Part shown: piece after piece, positions 1 through 8,773 of the stretch
How the letters are laid out: each line of letters begins with the position of its first letter
Position numbering within the stretch: the first letter of the stretch is position 1
NCBI RefSeq assembly: GCF_022869165.1
Contig: NZ_CP094929.1
Span: 372,001-436,000, forward strand
Source: Sphaerochaeta associata
GTDB lineage: Bacteria; Spirochaetota; Spirochaetia; Sphaerochaetales; Sphaerochaetaceae
Direction: 5' to 3'
DNA: 64,000 nucleotides
Program-made: the position numbers and the translations under genes
Notes under the pieces: generated by a model
Told to the model about the DNA's origin: nothing
Seen by the model: the letters and a program-made list of their open reading frames with translations, nothing else
Databases searched by the model: none

Positions 1-98
1 AAGAGAACACCCGAGCCCTTGCATTCTACCGCCACAATGGATTCGACGAGGAGTACCTGCTGCTGGGAAGGGAGTTTTCAACCAGGGAAGCTAAGTGA
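1..98 (+). CDS. GNAT-type N-acetyltransferase, C-terminal tail (5' truncated by window edge)
   Basis: The reading frame is open from base 3 to the TGA at 96-98. It encodes 31 residues including ALAFYRHNGF and LLLGREF. The pattern A-L-x-F-Y-x-x-x-G-F followed by a short acidic tail is the usual C-terminal end of GNAT-fold acetyltransferases (acetyl-CoA-dependent N-acylation). The catalytic part is outside the window, so the substrate cannot be judged. A second, decayed copy of this same tail lies at about 1627-1737, on the far side of the ATPase gene that follows. Confidence 0.6.
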   Translation, partial: ENTRALAFYRHNGFDEEYLLLGREFSTREAK

Positions 99-134
99 CT
101 CCGACCTTGGTGATGAGTGTTCAGACCATTACGC

Positions 135-1532
135 TTACATGACAAGGAATAAATCATCAAGATTGACGAGTATGACCCCTTCATTTTGAGCTCTGGTCGT
201 CACCGATTCAGAAAAACCTGATTTGCTGAACAGATAATAGAATCGATGCTCGGCTTTGGTGTGAATTTCGGTAGCACGCATGAAATCATTGTATTCATCC
301 ATGGCAAAGGGCTTGTTTCGGAATTTGCATTCACAAAATATGGCATTCTGATGATGTTTGTCCCAAGCGAGGATATCGATGTCATTCTCCTTCTTCGTCC
401 TCGGATCGCTTCCCCACCATCTACCGATAGTATGGGGTATGAAGGGAAGTTTCTTGAGTTTTGCGAGCCTGACCAGGTATTCTGTGCAAATTTTCTCAAA
501 AATTCCGCCCATATAAAGCGGGAGCTGTTCCATGATTTCTTGGGCTGATTCATTTTCTCCGAGTAACTCATAATAGCTTCTATTCGAGAAGATGAAATGA
601 TACCAGAACATAAAGAAGTTGTCGGAAATCATATAGATGCTCTTTTTGCTCGATGCCTTCTCACCTGAAGGAGTAATTTTCTCAATCAGCTTCATGGTTT
701 TGAGTGTTCCGATATACTTGGAACATTTCGATTGTTCTTCATGAATTTTTTGTGCAATATCATTGAGACGGCTCGAACCAGTTGCAATAGCCTCGAAAAT
801 GCTGTTGTAGACAGCAGGCTCTCGAAGTTCCATTTTTAATAAGTTTTGCGTCTCATCTTTCAAGAACGAGCCCATACTGAGGATGTTCTGCGCTATGTTT
901 TGTGCCAAGGGTGATGCATCACTAAAGGCTTGAAGGTAACATGGGATGCCTCCGAGTATTCCATAGCTGAGTAATTTCTCTTCGTTTGAGTAATTCGGAA
1001 AGAAAGCGGCACTCTGCAGGTAGTCAAAGCTTTGCAGTTCCAAATTACTTGTACTGCGACCATATAGCGGGCTCTTTGAACCCATTACCTCCGTTTCCAT
1101 AAAACTCACGCTTGATCCACAAAGAATGAGGAAGAGGTTCTTTTCTTTCCACTGGTGATCGATTGTATGCTGCAGAATTGATTTGATAGTTGGATTGACC
1201 TCTGCGATGAATGGAAACTCATCAATAATGAGTGTTATTCGTTTCTCTGATACTTGACTGGTTATGTATGTGAAAGCAGCCTTCCAATCCGAGAAAGTAC
1301 CAAACGTAGTCCCGGTGAAATACATCTGTAGTGTTTTGGAAAAATCAGCAAGATTCAGGCTATCGTTTTTTGCCTGGGCCGAATAGAAGATCACCGAGTG
1401 GCTCTTGGAAAATTCCTTTAGCAGGGATGTTTTTCCTATACGCCTTCTTCCATACAGCACCAAGTAGGCGAATTTACTTGAGGAATGCAGTGTTTCAAGC
1501 AAGGATAGTTCTTTTTCTCGTCCGATAAACAT
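135..1532 (-). CDS. AAA+ ATPase with C-terminal DUF234/PD-(D/E)XK-like domain
   Basis: This 465-residue protein opens with MFIGREKEL, typical of the 'archaeal-type' ATPase_2 family. The Walker A motif is GRRRIGKTS at residues 28-36 and Walker B is LIIDEF near 101-106. A GSS sensor-like motif follows the next strand, then a winged-helix segment in the middle. The C-terminal part (about 375-405) carries END-ID ... ECKF, the E/D ... E-x-K spacing of a restriction-nuclease-like fold, as in DUF234. Proteins of this type are common, highly duplicated and poorly understood; a nucleic-acid-directed or defence role is often assumed but is not shown here. It is transcribed against its neighbours. A strong dyad overlaps its likely promoter at 1562-1582. 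It sits between an intact GNAT 3' end and a decayed copy of it. A second ATPase of related design is at 26347-27519. Confidence 0.85.
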   Translation of the reverse strand: MFIGREKELSLLETLHSSSKFAYLVLYGRRRIGKTSLLKEFSKSHSVIFYSAQAKNDSLNLADFSKTLQMYFTGTTFGTFSDWKAAFTYITSQVSEKRITLIIDEFPFIAEVNPTIKSILQHTIDHQWKEKNLFLILCGSSVSFMETEVMGSKSPLYGRSTSNLELQSFDYLQSAAFFPNYSNEEKLLSYGILGGIPCYLQAFSDASPLAQNIAQNILSMGSFLKDETQNLLKMELREPAVYNSIFEAIATGSSRLNDIAQKIHEEQSKCSKYIGTLKTMKLIEKITPSGEKASSKKSIYMISDNFFMFWYHFIFSNRSYYELLGENESAQEIMEQLPLYMGGIFEKICTEYLVRLAKLKKLPFIPHTIGRWWGSDPRTKKENDIDILAWDKHHQNAIFCECKFRNKPFAMDEYNDFMRATEIHTKAEHRFYYLFSKSGFSESVTTRAQNEGVILVNLDDLFLVM

Positions 1533-1561
1533 AGCAATCTCCTGAATCTTATATATTATAC

Positions 1562-1582
1562 TTATGAGTATTATACTCGTAA
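1562..1582 (-). promoter_or_regulatory. Dyad overlapping the promoter of the upstream ATPase gene
   Basis: GAGTAT-T-ATACTC at 1566-1578 is a perfect palindrome, extended to TTA...TAA at 1562-1582 with one mismatch. Read on the minus strand it contains TATAAT-like -10 sequence, and a second TATAAT follows it before an AGGAG ribosome site close to the ATG at 1532. A repressor dyad over the promoter is a reasonable inference; the binding protein is unknown. Confidence 0.45.
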
Positions 1583-1626
1583 TTCCCTAAAAATAAAGCA
1601 TTTTATTCATCCATTTTGCGATAGAC

Positions 1627-1737
1627 ACCTTGGAAAATTTGTTTGGGGAAATGAAAGAGAATGAAGGCGCCCTTGCTTTCTCCCGCCGCAATGGGTTCGA
1701 CGAGGAGTGCCTTTTGTTGGGAAAGGATTTCTCGCAA
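1627..1737 (+). pseudogene. Decayed second copy of the GNAT acetyltransferase 3' end
   Basis: In one frame this stretch encodes ENEG-ALAFSRRNGFDEE-LLLGKDFS. At least 19 of 26 residues match the intact tail at 3-80 (ENTR-ALAFYRHNGFDEE-LLLGREFS). At DNA level the two are about 75% identical by hand alignment over roughly 80 bp. The frame is closed upstream by a stop near 1594 and continues past the normal end into unrelated sequence, so it is a fragment and not a gene. It lies 95 bp upstream of the ATPase start, making that ATPase flanked by direct copies of one gene end. Confidence 0.7.
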
Positions 1738-1834
1738 AAAAGTATAGCTTTAGGACTTTATTCAATCTCTTGGTGGCGAAAGCTCATGTTATACTGTTGA
1801 AAATTTCTCCGTATTCGGCCTGGAGGCGAGCCAA

Positions 1835-3436
1835 GTGTCTGAACAGAAGAGGATCATCATTGTAGGTGCAGGTATTTCCGGTCTGACTGCAGCAACCTCG
1901 CTTGCCATGCGCGGCCACAAGGTGCTGGTGCTGGAAAAGCATGCAACCTCCGGCGGTCTGGTCAACAGCTTCGAGCGGGATGGATTCCTCTTTGACGGGG
2001 GGATACGGGCGGTCGAGAATGCCGGCATGGTCAAGCCAATGCTCGAAGAGCTTAAGATCGACCTTCCTCTATTGCCAAGCAAGGTTTCCCTGGGTGTTGA
2101 GGACAAGATCATCAAGGCTGACACCAAGCAGAGCCTCACCGACTATGAGAAGCTGCTCAAGGAGCTCTATCCCGAGAGTACAGCCGATGTAGAGAAGGTC
2201 ATCAAGGTCATTGCCAAATTTGATGTGTACATGCAGGTCCTCTTCGGCAGTGACAGCCCCTTTTTCAAGGATGCCAAGCGTGACATTCGTTACTATTTGA
2301 CCACCTTTATTGTTTGGTTTGCATGTTTTTTGGCCACCGGGGCTGCCATTATGCGCATGCGTCTTCCCATGGAGCAGTTCCTTGGACATCTTTTGGAGAA
2401 CCAAGCCCTCAGGGACATCATCTCCCAGCATTTCTTCAAGAAGACTCCTGCTTTTTTTGCCATGAGCTACTTTTCCCTCTATCCGGATTACCATTACCCC
2501 AAGGGGGGTGTAGGAAGCATTCCCAAGGCACTGCAGCAGCGTTTGATTGAGTTGGGCTCCGAGGTCAGGACCATGACAGAAGTGGTGAGCGTCGATGCGT
2601 ATCACAAGACACTTACCGATGGTAATGGCAACCAGTACTCCTATGACAAGTTGATTTGGTGTGCCGACTTGAAGCGCCTATACAGCACTCTTTCCTTTGA
2701 GGGGTATGGTGCCAAAGAGACTGAGGCAATACTTCGTGAGCAGAAGCGAATTCTTTCCAGTCGGGGTGCTGAGTCGGTGTTCACGCTCTTTGTAGCCGTC
2801 GATTTGGCGCCTTCGTACTTTGCCGGTATTTCGGAAGGACATTTCTTCTACACTCCATCGAGGAAGGGCTTGGGCGAGCTTCATCGAGCGGATCTTGCTG
2901 CGTTGCTCTCTGATTGGGATACTCTGGATCGAGAGCGGTTCTATACTTGGCTGGAGGCTTTCTGCCGCCTGAACACCTACGAGATCTCCATCCCTGTCCT
3001 CAACGACAGCAGCGCAGCTCCAGAGGGTAAAACAGGGCTTGTCGTCAGTTTCCTCTTCGACTACGAGCTTACGCGAAAGATTGAGGAGGGCGGATGGTAT
3101 GAGCAGTTTGAAAAGCGTATCACTGAGTTGATGGTTGCATCTCTCTCTGAGTCGGTTTATCCAACTCTGAGTGAGCATATTCTTTTCTCCTTCACGGCAA
3201 GTCCGCTGAGCATCCAAAGAAAGTTTGCGTGCTCGGAGGGGGCCATCGTCGGCTGGTCCTTTGAACAGAAGATTCCCATCGAGGCCGGAATGCTGAATAT
3301 GAAGAAGGCCATCACCACCCCCATGCCTGATGTCTACCGGGCGGGGCAGTGGACGGTAAGCCCGGCAGGGCTTCCTACCTGCATCATGACGGCTAAGATG
3401 GCAGCCGACTTGGTGCATGCCAAGCTCTCCGGCTAA
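1835..3436 (+). CDS. Phytoene-desaturase/carotenoid-isomerase-like FAD-dependent oxidoreductase
   Basis: This 533-residue protein starts at GTG 1835, with GGAGG at 1822-1826 as ribosome site. The N-terminus has a Rossmann dinucleotide-binding motif, VGAGISGLTAA, with the acidic ribose-binding residue in VLVLEKH and the CrtI-type continuation SGGLVNSF-RDGFLFDGG. The length and the C-terminal segment (AGQWTVSPAGLPTCIMTAKMAAD, residues about 505-527) fit the CrtI/CrtISO/all-trans-retinol saturase group, which oxidise or isomerise hydrophobic polyene or lipid substrates at the membrane. A hydrophobic stretch near residues 155-175 could anchor it. No other carotenoid genes are nearby, so the real substrate is open. 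It seems to be a single-gene unit. Confidence 0.8.
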   Translation: MSEQKRIIIVGAGISGLTAATSLAMRGHKVLVLEKHATSGGLVNSFERDGFLFDGGIRAVENAGMVKPMLEELKIDLPLLPSKVSLGVEDKIIKADTKQSLTDYEKLLKELYPESTADVEKVIKVIAKFDVYMQVLFGSDSPFFKDAKRDIRYYLTTFIVWFACFLATGAAIMRMRLPMEQFLGHLLENQALRDIISQHFFKKTPAFFAMSYFSLYPDYHYPKGGVGSIPKALQQRLIELGSEVRTMTEVVSVDAYHKTLTDGNGNQYSYDKLIWCADLKRLYSTLSFEGYGAKETEAILREQKRILSSRGAESVFTLFVAVDLAPSYFAGISEGHFFYTPSRKGLGELHRADLAALLSDWDTLDRERFYTWLEAFCRLNTYEISIPVLNDSSAAPEGKTGLVVSFLFDYELTRKIEEGGWYEQFEKRITELMVASLSESVYPTLSEHILFSFTASPLSIQRKFACSEGAIVGWSFEQKIPIEAGMLNMKKAITTPMPDVYRAGQWTVSPAGLPTCIMTAKMAADLVHAKLSG

Positions 3437-3637
3437 CCTTCCCATCCAACATAGGTCTCATGCTACTGGTTTTGCGACAAAATCCTGCATAATCATACTT
3501 TGGTAGGAAGGCGACGCTCCGATGTGGTTGTATCGTTTGGCCAGGGTTGGACAAGAGACCTTCAATGTCAGACAACAAGGTTGTGCATCATTGCTTGTTG
3601 GTTCCCTGGTTTTCAACCTCCACAGGAGGATTGAATC

Positions 3638-5296
3638 ATGATGCATCATATCAAGACCGGGTGTATCGTATTGCTGGCGTTATTGGTGTCTGTAGCGGCG
3701 TTTGTCGCGTGTGATTTCGGAGGTGGGGACACACAGCTCGGGTCGTTGGAAATAATCCTACAAGACAGGATTGCTGCACGAACCATCGCCCCTCTATTGG
3801 ATATGGAGGTGGATCTTTGGAACATCAGGGCCAATCGGGTGGGCTCCGATTACCAAATCGGACCTGTCGATGTTACTGCCGATACGCATAGCTTCACCGG
3901 CATTCTCTCGGGAACCTGGGTGGTGACAGTTGAGGCGTACAACAACGATTCCCCCCGTGTGAAAATCGGCGAGGGTTCGTCGACGGTTGTCGTCCAGCCG
4001 GGAAAAATGACACAAACTTCGATATCGGTCGTTCCTCTCACTGGAAATGGGAGCTTTACCTTCACCCTCGATTGGACGGGAAATCTGATCGACTCTCCTT
4101 CTTTGGAGGCGTATCTGACTGCCGAATCGGCAAGTGTCCCTGCTTCAGTGGCTGCGTCGGATATCAGCATCACAGGTTCGACGGCAACCATCACCGTTGA
4201 CGAGGTTCCCACCGGCTACTATGACTTCAGCTACGTGCTGAAGAATGGCATGCAGGTCTTTGCAGGGAATTTTCATGAGGTACGCATCCTTGCAGGCCAG
4301 GAAAGTTCTGCTTCCGAGACAGTCCCGGTATCACCGCTGGGGCTGTCTCTCTCCATCGTCAACAACCTGAGAAATCCTTTCGAGGTTTCTATTTCATCCC
4401 ACGATTTTGTGTTGGAGTGTGCAAACTCCCAATCTTTTTTCGCCGCCCCTGCTGATGCCGCTGCATATCAGTGGTATCTCGATGGCATGATGGTCGCAGG
4501 GGCTGATGGGGATGTTTTCGAGATCGATGGTGAGGGTTTCCCGTTGGGATGGCACACCGTATCGGTGAAGGTCAAACAATTCGATGGCAGTCTTTCCTCT
4601 GATACGAAAGCCTTCCTTGTGGATCCAATTTCCGGTACCGGCGGATGGATGGAGTTGACCTTCATCAACATCGATGACGAGAACGATGTCTATCACTTCT
4701 GGATGACCAGCGGCCCGGCCGAGGATTCGGGCTTCGATGCGTTTGGTACGTTCCCTGAGTATAATGTACCGATCCATCTGGAAATGTTCATGGAAAAAGA
4801 TCCTGATGATTATCAGATGGGAAGCTTCATGCTTGCCTCCTCCGTTCCGCTGGACATTGATGCTGAACTGGATATGTTCCCGCTGGGTGGTGAATCATGG
4901 GACGAGCATATGACGGCGGCATTCGGGCCGTGGGGCGTCACCAGCGATACCGTTGTCCTCGATCAAGCGTACGACGGGTGCCTGTTCACCGGAAAGATCG
5001 CGGATGGTTACGGGTTCAGGAAGGACTTCAATGCTGTAGGCAACTTTCACAACCCAGTTATTGTTGACAACCCTGGTGATGAGCCGGATGTTCTGAAGCA
5101 TGGGGATCTAAGCGCAGTCGATGGTGTTTCTGTGACATTCTCCAAGTATGGAACCGAATTCGGCTCGTATGTGAAAGGCACCGTGAGTGGTTCGGTAGTG
5201 TCCGTTGATTACCGTACGCCCGAGCAGACACTGGGAGTGTATTCCGTTACGGGCGAGTTTGTTTCGAGCAGAGGCGAGATGACAACGGTTCTTTAG
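3638..5296 (+). CDS. Secreted lipoprotein of unknown function
   Basis: This 552-residue protein has a lipoprotein signal peptide: a hydrophobic core followed by AAFVAC with the acylated cysteine at residue 25 and a glycine-rich linker (DFGGGD). AGGAGGA at 3624-3630 supports the ATG at 3638 (a second ATG follows directly). The mature part is rich in beta-strand-forming and Ser/Thr/Gly/Asp residues. A segment near 250-330 with YQWYLDGMMVAGADGDVFEIDG resembles an Ig/PKD-like fold of surface proteins, and residues about 35-140 look like a second beta domain. No catalytic motif was recognised. It is probably anchored to the outer or cytoplasmic membrane and faces outward. It ends just before a hairpin shared with the convergent regulator gene. 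Confidence 0.65.
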   Translation: MMHHIKTGCIVLLALLVSVAAFVACDFGGGDTQLGSLEIILQDRIAARTIAPLLDMEVDLWNIRANRVGSDYQIGPVDVTADTHSFTGILSGTWVVTVEAYNNDSPRVKIGEGSSTVVVQPGKMTQTSISVVPLTGNGSFTFTLDWTGNLIDSPSLEAYLTAESASVPASVAASDISITGSTATITVDEVPTGYYDFSYVLKNGMQVFAGNFHEVRILAGQESSASETVPVSPLGLSLSIVNNLRNPFEVSISSHDFVLECANSQSFFAAPADAAAYQWYLDGMMVAGADGDVFEIDGEGFPLGWHTVSVKVKQFDGSLSSDTKAFLVDPISGTGGWMELTFINIDDENDVYHFWMTSGPAEDSGFDAFGTFPEYNVPIHLEMFMEKDPDDYQMGSFMLASSVPLDIDAELDMFPLGGESWDEHMTAAFGPWGVTSDTVVLDQAYDGCLFTGKIADGYGFRKDFNAVGNFHNPVIVDNPGDEPDVLKHGDLSAVDGVSVTFSKYGTEFGSYVKGTVSGSVVSVDYRTPEQTLGVYSVTGEFVSSRGEMTTVL

Positions 5297-5324
5297 CCGT
5301 TCTTTTGTGTAGGGTTTATGTGTC

Positions 5325-5358
5325 ATCCTACCCTTCATCGGCAGGTGAAGGGTAGGAT
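5325..5358. terminator. 13-bp hairpin between convergent genes
   Basis: ATCCTACCCTTCA (5325-5337) pairs perfectly with TGAAGGGTAGGAT (5346-5358) across an 8-nt loop. It lies between the lipoprotein stop (5296) and the regulator stop (5372), so it could end transcription from both sides. No run of T follows on either strand, so it is not a textbook intrinsic terminator. Confidence 0.6.
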
Positions 5359-5371
5359 TGTCCGTCTGGTG

Positions 5372-6601
5372 CTATGAGATGTCTTTTGGTTTCTCTCCTT
5401 GAAGCAGGGCGTAGAGTTCGCTGCGGCTGGATATGCCGAGGCGGTTGTACAGGCCTGTTGTGTGGGTTTTTACCGTTGCCAGGCTGATGCACAGGGCGTC
5501 GGCTGTCTGGGCTTGGGAATTGCCGCTGAGGATGTGTCGAAGGATATCGGTCTGCCGTTCACTGAGGCTGTATCGTCGGATGAAGTCCTCTAGGTCGAAC
5601 TGCGGGTGGCAGACGCCAAGGATTCCGATGCTCCCTCCCCATGCATCACGTATGATGGAGAAGTTGGTTACAATCGGAATGAGGTTGCCGTTGGTCGATC
5701 GGATGAATCCGGTATGGGAGAACTCGGTGGTCTCTGTCTGCATGACCGCCGCCGCCCGCTTTTCTATTGCTTCGTTGTCACAGAATACCTGCTGCATGGC
5801 AATGGGTGGTTTTGATGGTCCGATGAGTCGTTTTGCGTTATCGTTGAGGTCGGTGATGGTCCATGAACGGTCGATCATGAAGACAGGGCGGTTCATGCGG
5901 TCGACAAGCTCACGATGTATCTGTGCAGGGGTGAAGCGCATCAGTCCGTACCGCAAGATTGCAAAGCAGATTGCTCCCACCCAGAACAGGGGGATGGTGC
6001 ACGAAATCGGATTCTTCCCTCCGGTTCCCGAAAGGAAGTCCACCAGTACTCCGATTACTGTTCCGCTGATGGTGCTGACTACAATGATGTTTGCTTGGAT
6101 TTTCTGCCGATAGAGCGAGGATGCTCGTCCCCAGCGGTAGACGATGAGGGGAATGAAGAGGGACTCCAGTGCACAAAACAGTTGGTGGGAGACAAACCAG
6201 AAGCCCGAGGGGAAGTCCTGCGACAGCAGGTTCCAGCCCCAGTTGGCTGTCTGGTAGAGTGCCATGCGCACAGTAATTCCAAGCAGAATCAATCTGTATA
6301 CCCGTGATGTCCACCCTTCGGTGAGCGTGAGTGCGAAGAGTATGCCGGTCAGGATGAAGAGCTCGGATCCGGTAAAATAGATGCGGTCGAAGAGAGAAAC
6401 CCAGATGCTATCTTTGAGAAGATGCTGGCCGATGCTGCCGAAGGACCAGAGGGTGAGGGTTGCACAAAAGAGTGCAAAAGCTCGTTGTGTTGGGGAGTTC
6501 TTTCCGAACACAAGAATCAGGATTGCGAGGCAGATGTATGCGCTACAGGCAAAGCTCGAAATTATTGCATATAGCATAGGTAGGTGATTCCATCCTACCA
6601 T
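5372..6601 (-). CDS. Membrane-anchored LuxR-family transcriptional regulator with PAS domain
   Basis: The N-terminal half has about seven hydrophobic segments, starting at MLYAIISSFACSAYICLAILILVF without the dashes of a signal peptide, like the 7TM input module of membrane histidine kinases. A PAS-like segment follows (PVFMIDRSWTITDLN ... GNLIPIVTNFSIIRD). The last 65 residues form a LuxR/FixJ helix-turn-helix: YSLSERQTDILRHILSGNS, then ISLATVKTHTTGLYNRLGI. It therefore senses a small molecule or membrane state and binds DNA directly, with no kinase or receiver domain. The start is uncertain: in-frame ATGs at 6703, 6601 and 6577 all lack a good ribosome site; the first membrane helix begins at the codon for 6577. 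The target genes are not evident. Confidence 0.75.
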   Translation of the reverse strand: MVGWNHLPMLYAIISSFACSAYICLAILILVFGKNSPTQRAFALFCATLTLWSFGSIGQHLLKDSIWVSLFDRIYFTGSELFILTGILFALTLTEGWTSRVYRLILLGITVRMALYQTANWGWNLLSQDFPSGFWFVSHQLFCALESLFIPLIVYRWGRASSLYRQKIQANIIVVSTISGTVIGVLVDFLSGTGGKNPISCTIPLFWVGAICFAILRYGLMRFTPAQIHRELVDRMNRPVFMIDRSWTITDLNDNAKRLIGPSKPPIAMQQVFCDNEAIEKRAAAVMQTETTEFSHTGFIRSTNGNLIPIVTNFSIIRDAWGGSIGILGVCHPQFDLEDFIRRYSLSERQTDILRHILSGNSQAQTADALCISLATVKTHTTGLYNRLGISSRSELYALLQGEKPKDIS

Positions 6602-6770
6602 GAGATAGGTTATACCGCTATTGGTGATACTAGCAGGACTTGCTAATTTATGAAAAATCTTAGCTCCTTTAGGATAGGTATCCCAACTATTGGAAAAATT
6701 CACTGATGATGATTCATGGTGTGGAGATTCAAGAGTTGTTGATTTCTAGTTCTCACTCTCTAAGTTGCCA

Positions 6771-6799
6771 TTGATGATTATATGAAATACTACTATAAT
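6771..6799 (+). promoter_or_regulatory. Sigma70-type promoter of hipBA
   Basis: TTGATG (6771-6776), a 17-bp spacer, and a perfect TATAAT (6794-6799) lie just upstream of hipB. An imperfect dyad ACTA-taatgt-TAGT overlaps the -10 region and could be the HipB operator, as expected for an autoregulated toxin-antitoxin operon; the dyad is short and that part is tentative. Confidence 0.7.
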
Positions 6800-6835
6800 G
6801 TTAGTAATGTATGATATTTGGAGTTAAAGAATATT

Positions 6836-7144
6836 ATGATAGCACTTATATCTCCATCAAAAGCTCAACGTTTACTTGCTGAAAATATCCGTGAACACAG
6901 ATTGCAACGCAACCTCACCCAAGAAGAACTTTCATCCCGTTCAGGGGTTCCCCTTTCGACGTTGCGTAAGTTCGAGCAGCAGGGGGTGATCTCTTTGGAA
7001 TCATTCTTGAAGTTGCTGATGGTCTTGGGTATGTTGGACAATGTAGTAAAAGCTACAAAGATGGAAACAATTCCATTTAGTTCCATCGATGAGGTTATTG
7101 CCCTCAATAATGCGCCTAAGCGAAAGAGAGGAAGACGAACATGA
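6836..7144 (+). CDS. hipB: HipB-like XRE antitoxin/repressor
   Basis: This 102-residue protein has one Cro/C1 helix-turn-helix: LAENIREHRLQRNLTQEELSSRSGVPLSTLRKFE. The C-terminal tail is basic (PKRKRGRRT). It overlaps the next gene by the 4 bases ATGA, the classical hipBA arrangement. HipB proteins bind and neutralise the HipA kinase and repress their own operon. The ATG at 6836 is preferred, with GGAG at 6820-6823; a TTG at 6818 also opens the frame but has no ribosome site. Confidence 0.85.
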   Translation: MIALISPSKAQRLLAENIREHRLQRNLTQEELSSRSGVPLSTLRKFEQQGVISLESFLKLLMVLGMLDNVVKATKMETIPFSSIDEVIALNNAPKRKRGRRT

Positions 7145-8388
7145 AGGCACTTCCTTCGGCATCTGCAATTAACGTAAAACTCAATTTTGCAAATGATAGG
7201 ATTCCTGTTGGCCGTCTGGCCCTACGTGAGAGGACCATCTATTTTGCTTACGAGTCTTCTTTTATACAGAGAGGATTGGAGATCTCCCCATTCATGCTTC
7301 CTTTAAAACCAGGAGTAACAAGCTTTGGCAATAGCCTGTTTGAAGGTTTGCCGGGTGTATTCAATGACAGTCTTCCGGATGGTTGGGGTCGCCTCTTGTT
7401 TGATCGTTTTGCACAATCCAAGGGACGGTTGGCTTCGGAAATTACTCCTCTGGATAGATTGGCCTCTGTCGGCAGTCAAGGCCTTGGTGCCTTGGTCTAT
7501 GAACCGGAATTCTCAATGGACCTACCCGACGCTTCTCTCAATCTTGATTGTGTTGCCTATCAGGTAGAAGAAATCCTGAAGGGTACTTCTTCAGAAGTAT
7601 TGCAAGAACTACTGATACTCAATGGTTCTTCCTCTGGTGCAAGGCCCAAGGCTTTGATTGGTGTTTCTCAGGACCACGAGTCGATCATCCATGGAGGGAT
7701 GAACGTTCAGGAAGGGTATTCGCCTTGGTTGGTGAAATTCCCCAATACCCAGGATGGTCTTGATGCTGGCTCGGTTGAATATGTCTATGCCCTGATGGCC
7801 AAGGAAGCAGGGGTGCACATGCCTGAAGTACATCTATTTCCAGCCAAGCGAGGTCCAGGGTATTTTGCCTGCAAACGGTTTGATCGTGATGGTGATAGGC
7901 GTTTTCATATGCATACTGCTTGTGGATTGCTGCATGCTGATTTCCGCGCCCCTTCTTTGGATTATCAAGATTTGCTTACACTTACCTCCATGCTGACTCG
8001 GGACATCCGTGAAGTCCAGAGGATGTATAGGCTTGCGGTGTTCAATGTGCTTGCTCACAACCGTGATGACCATTCCAAGAACTTCAGTTTCTTGATGGAT
8101 GCGAAAGGTACTTGGAGCCTGTCACCGGCTTACGATCTTACCTTCTCATACGGGCCTGGTGGAGAACAAAGCACTATGGTTATGGGCGAGGGAAGGAATC
8201 CCGGGGTGCAGCAATTGATGCGTTTGGGACTTGAGGCAAAGCTGACGAAGGCTTACATCACAGAGATTATTGATCAAACTCGATTTGCTCTTTCTTCTTG
8301 GTCTTCTTTGGCAAAGCAGTACGGGGTGAGCCAGGAGATGATAGAGTTGATCGCCAAGAGGATGCAGGAAATTCCCCAAGTGAAATGA
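7141..8388 (+). CDS. hipA: HipA-family serine/threonine kinase toxin
   Basis: This 415-residue protein is a full-length HipA. Residues about 60-85 contain PLKPGVTSFGNSLFEGLPGVFNDSLPDGWGR, the N-subdomain 1 signature (motif given at 7312-7392). The kinase core has ACKRFDRDG, a catalytic loop HNRDDHSKNFSFL around residues 301-313 and the metal-binding SPAYDLTFS that follows. HipA toxins phosphorylate aminoacyl-tRNA synthetases (GltX or others) and trigger growth arrest and persistence. Every catalytic element appears intact, so the pair is likely functional. Translation is coupled to hipB through ATGA. Confidence 0.9.
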   Translation: MKALPSASAINVKLNFANDRIPVGRLALRERTIYFAYESSFIQRGLEISPFMLPLKPGVTSFGNSLFEGLPGVFNDSLPDGWGRLLFDRFAQSKGRLASEITPLDRLASVGSQGLGALVYEPEFSMDLPDASLNLDCVAYQVEEILKGTSSEVLQELLILNGSSSGARPKALIGVSQDHESIIHGGMNVQEGYSPWLVKFPNTQDGLDAGSVEYVYALMAKEAGVHMPEVHLFPAKRGPGYFACKRFDRDGDRRFHMHTACGLLHADFRAPSLDYQDLLTLTSMLTRDIREVQRMYRLAVFNVLAHNRDDHSKNFSFLMDAKGTWSLSPAYDLTFSYGPGGEQSTMVMGEGRNPGVQQLMRLGLEAKLTKAYITEIIDQTRFALSSWSSLAKQYGVSQEMIELIAKRMQEIPQVK

Positions 8389-8773
8389 GATGCAATGCAT
8401 TCTTTGATTGTATCGGGGGTGGGGAAAGGGAGGAGCTGGCGTTCAGTAGTTAAGAATCATGCAGAGCGGATGTTGCATACGGAGTACCGTCTCTTTTCTG
8501 AGAATGCTTTGTAATATAAGTAAATAATATGAGCCTGTCAAATTATGTGCTCGATACAAGAAGCGGCCTATCTCCCGGAATTAGGAACGTATGAGTTCAT
8601 TCGATGGGCGAGTTGTCTTAGGGTGATTGGAGGATAACGTATTACAGGATTCTTGGTTTCTTGCTAGGATTCAGAATTCATTGAGTGAAAAAATCACATT
8701 CAATATGATAATTACCAAGTATTATGTGGATTTGTTCTTTGTAAATTTATAATAAAGTGATATAATCACGTAT
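8389..8773 (+). promoter_or_regulatory. 385-bp gene-free stretch with promoter of the AbiL-like ATPase at its end
   Basis: No recognisable gene or relic was found here; the longest open frame is a 39-codon one at 8395. At the end lie TTTGTA (8738-8743), a 17-bp spacer and TATAAT (8761-8766). The -10 ends only 7 bp before the ATG at 8774, with no ribosome site, so the transcript probably starts at or next to the start codon (leaderless mRNA). Confidence 0.55.

Noticed and set aside
3437-3637. Short open frames between the flavoprotein and the lipoprotein gene
   Set aside because: They lack ribosome sites and similarity; the stretch is treated as the upstream region of the lipoprotein gene.
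5433-6113. 226-codon plus-strand open frame opposite the LuxR-type gene
   Set aside because: It is antisense to a clear domain-bearing gene, shows no domain pattern, and has no ribosome site.
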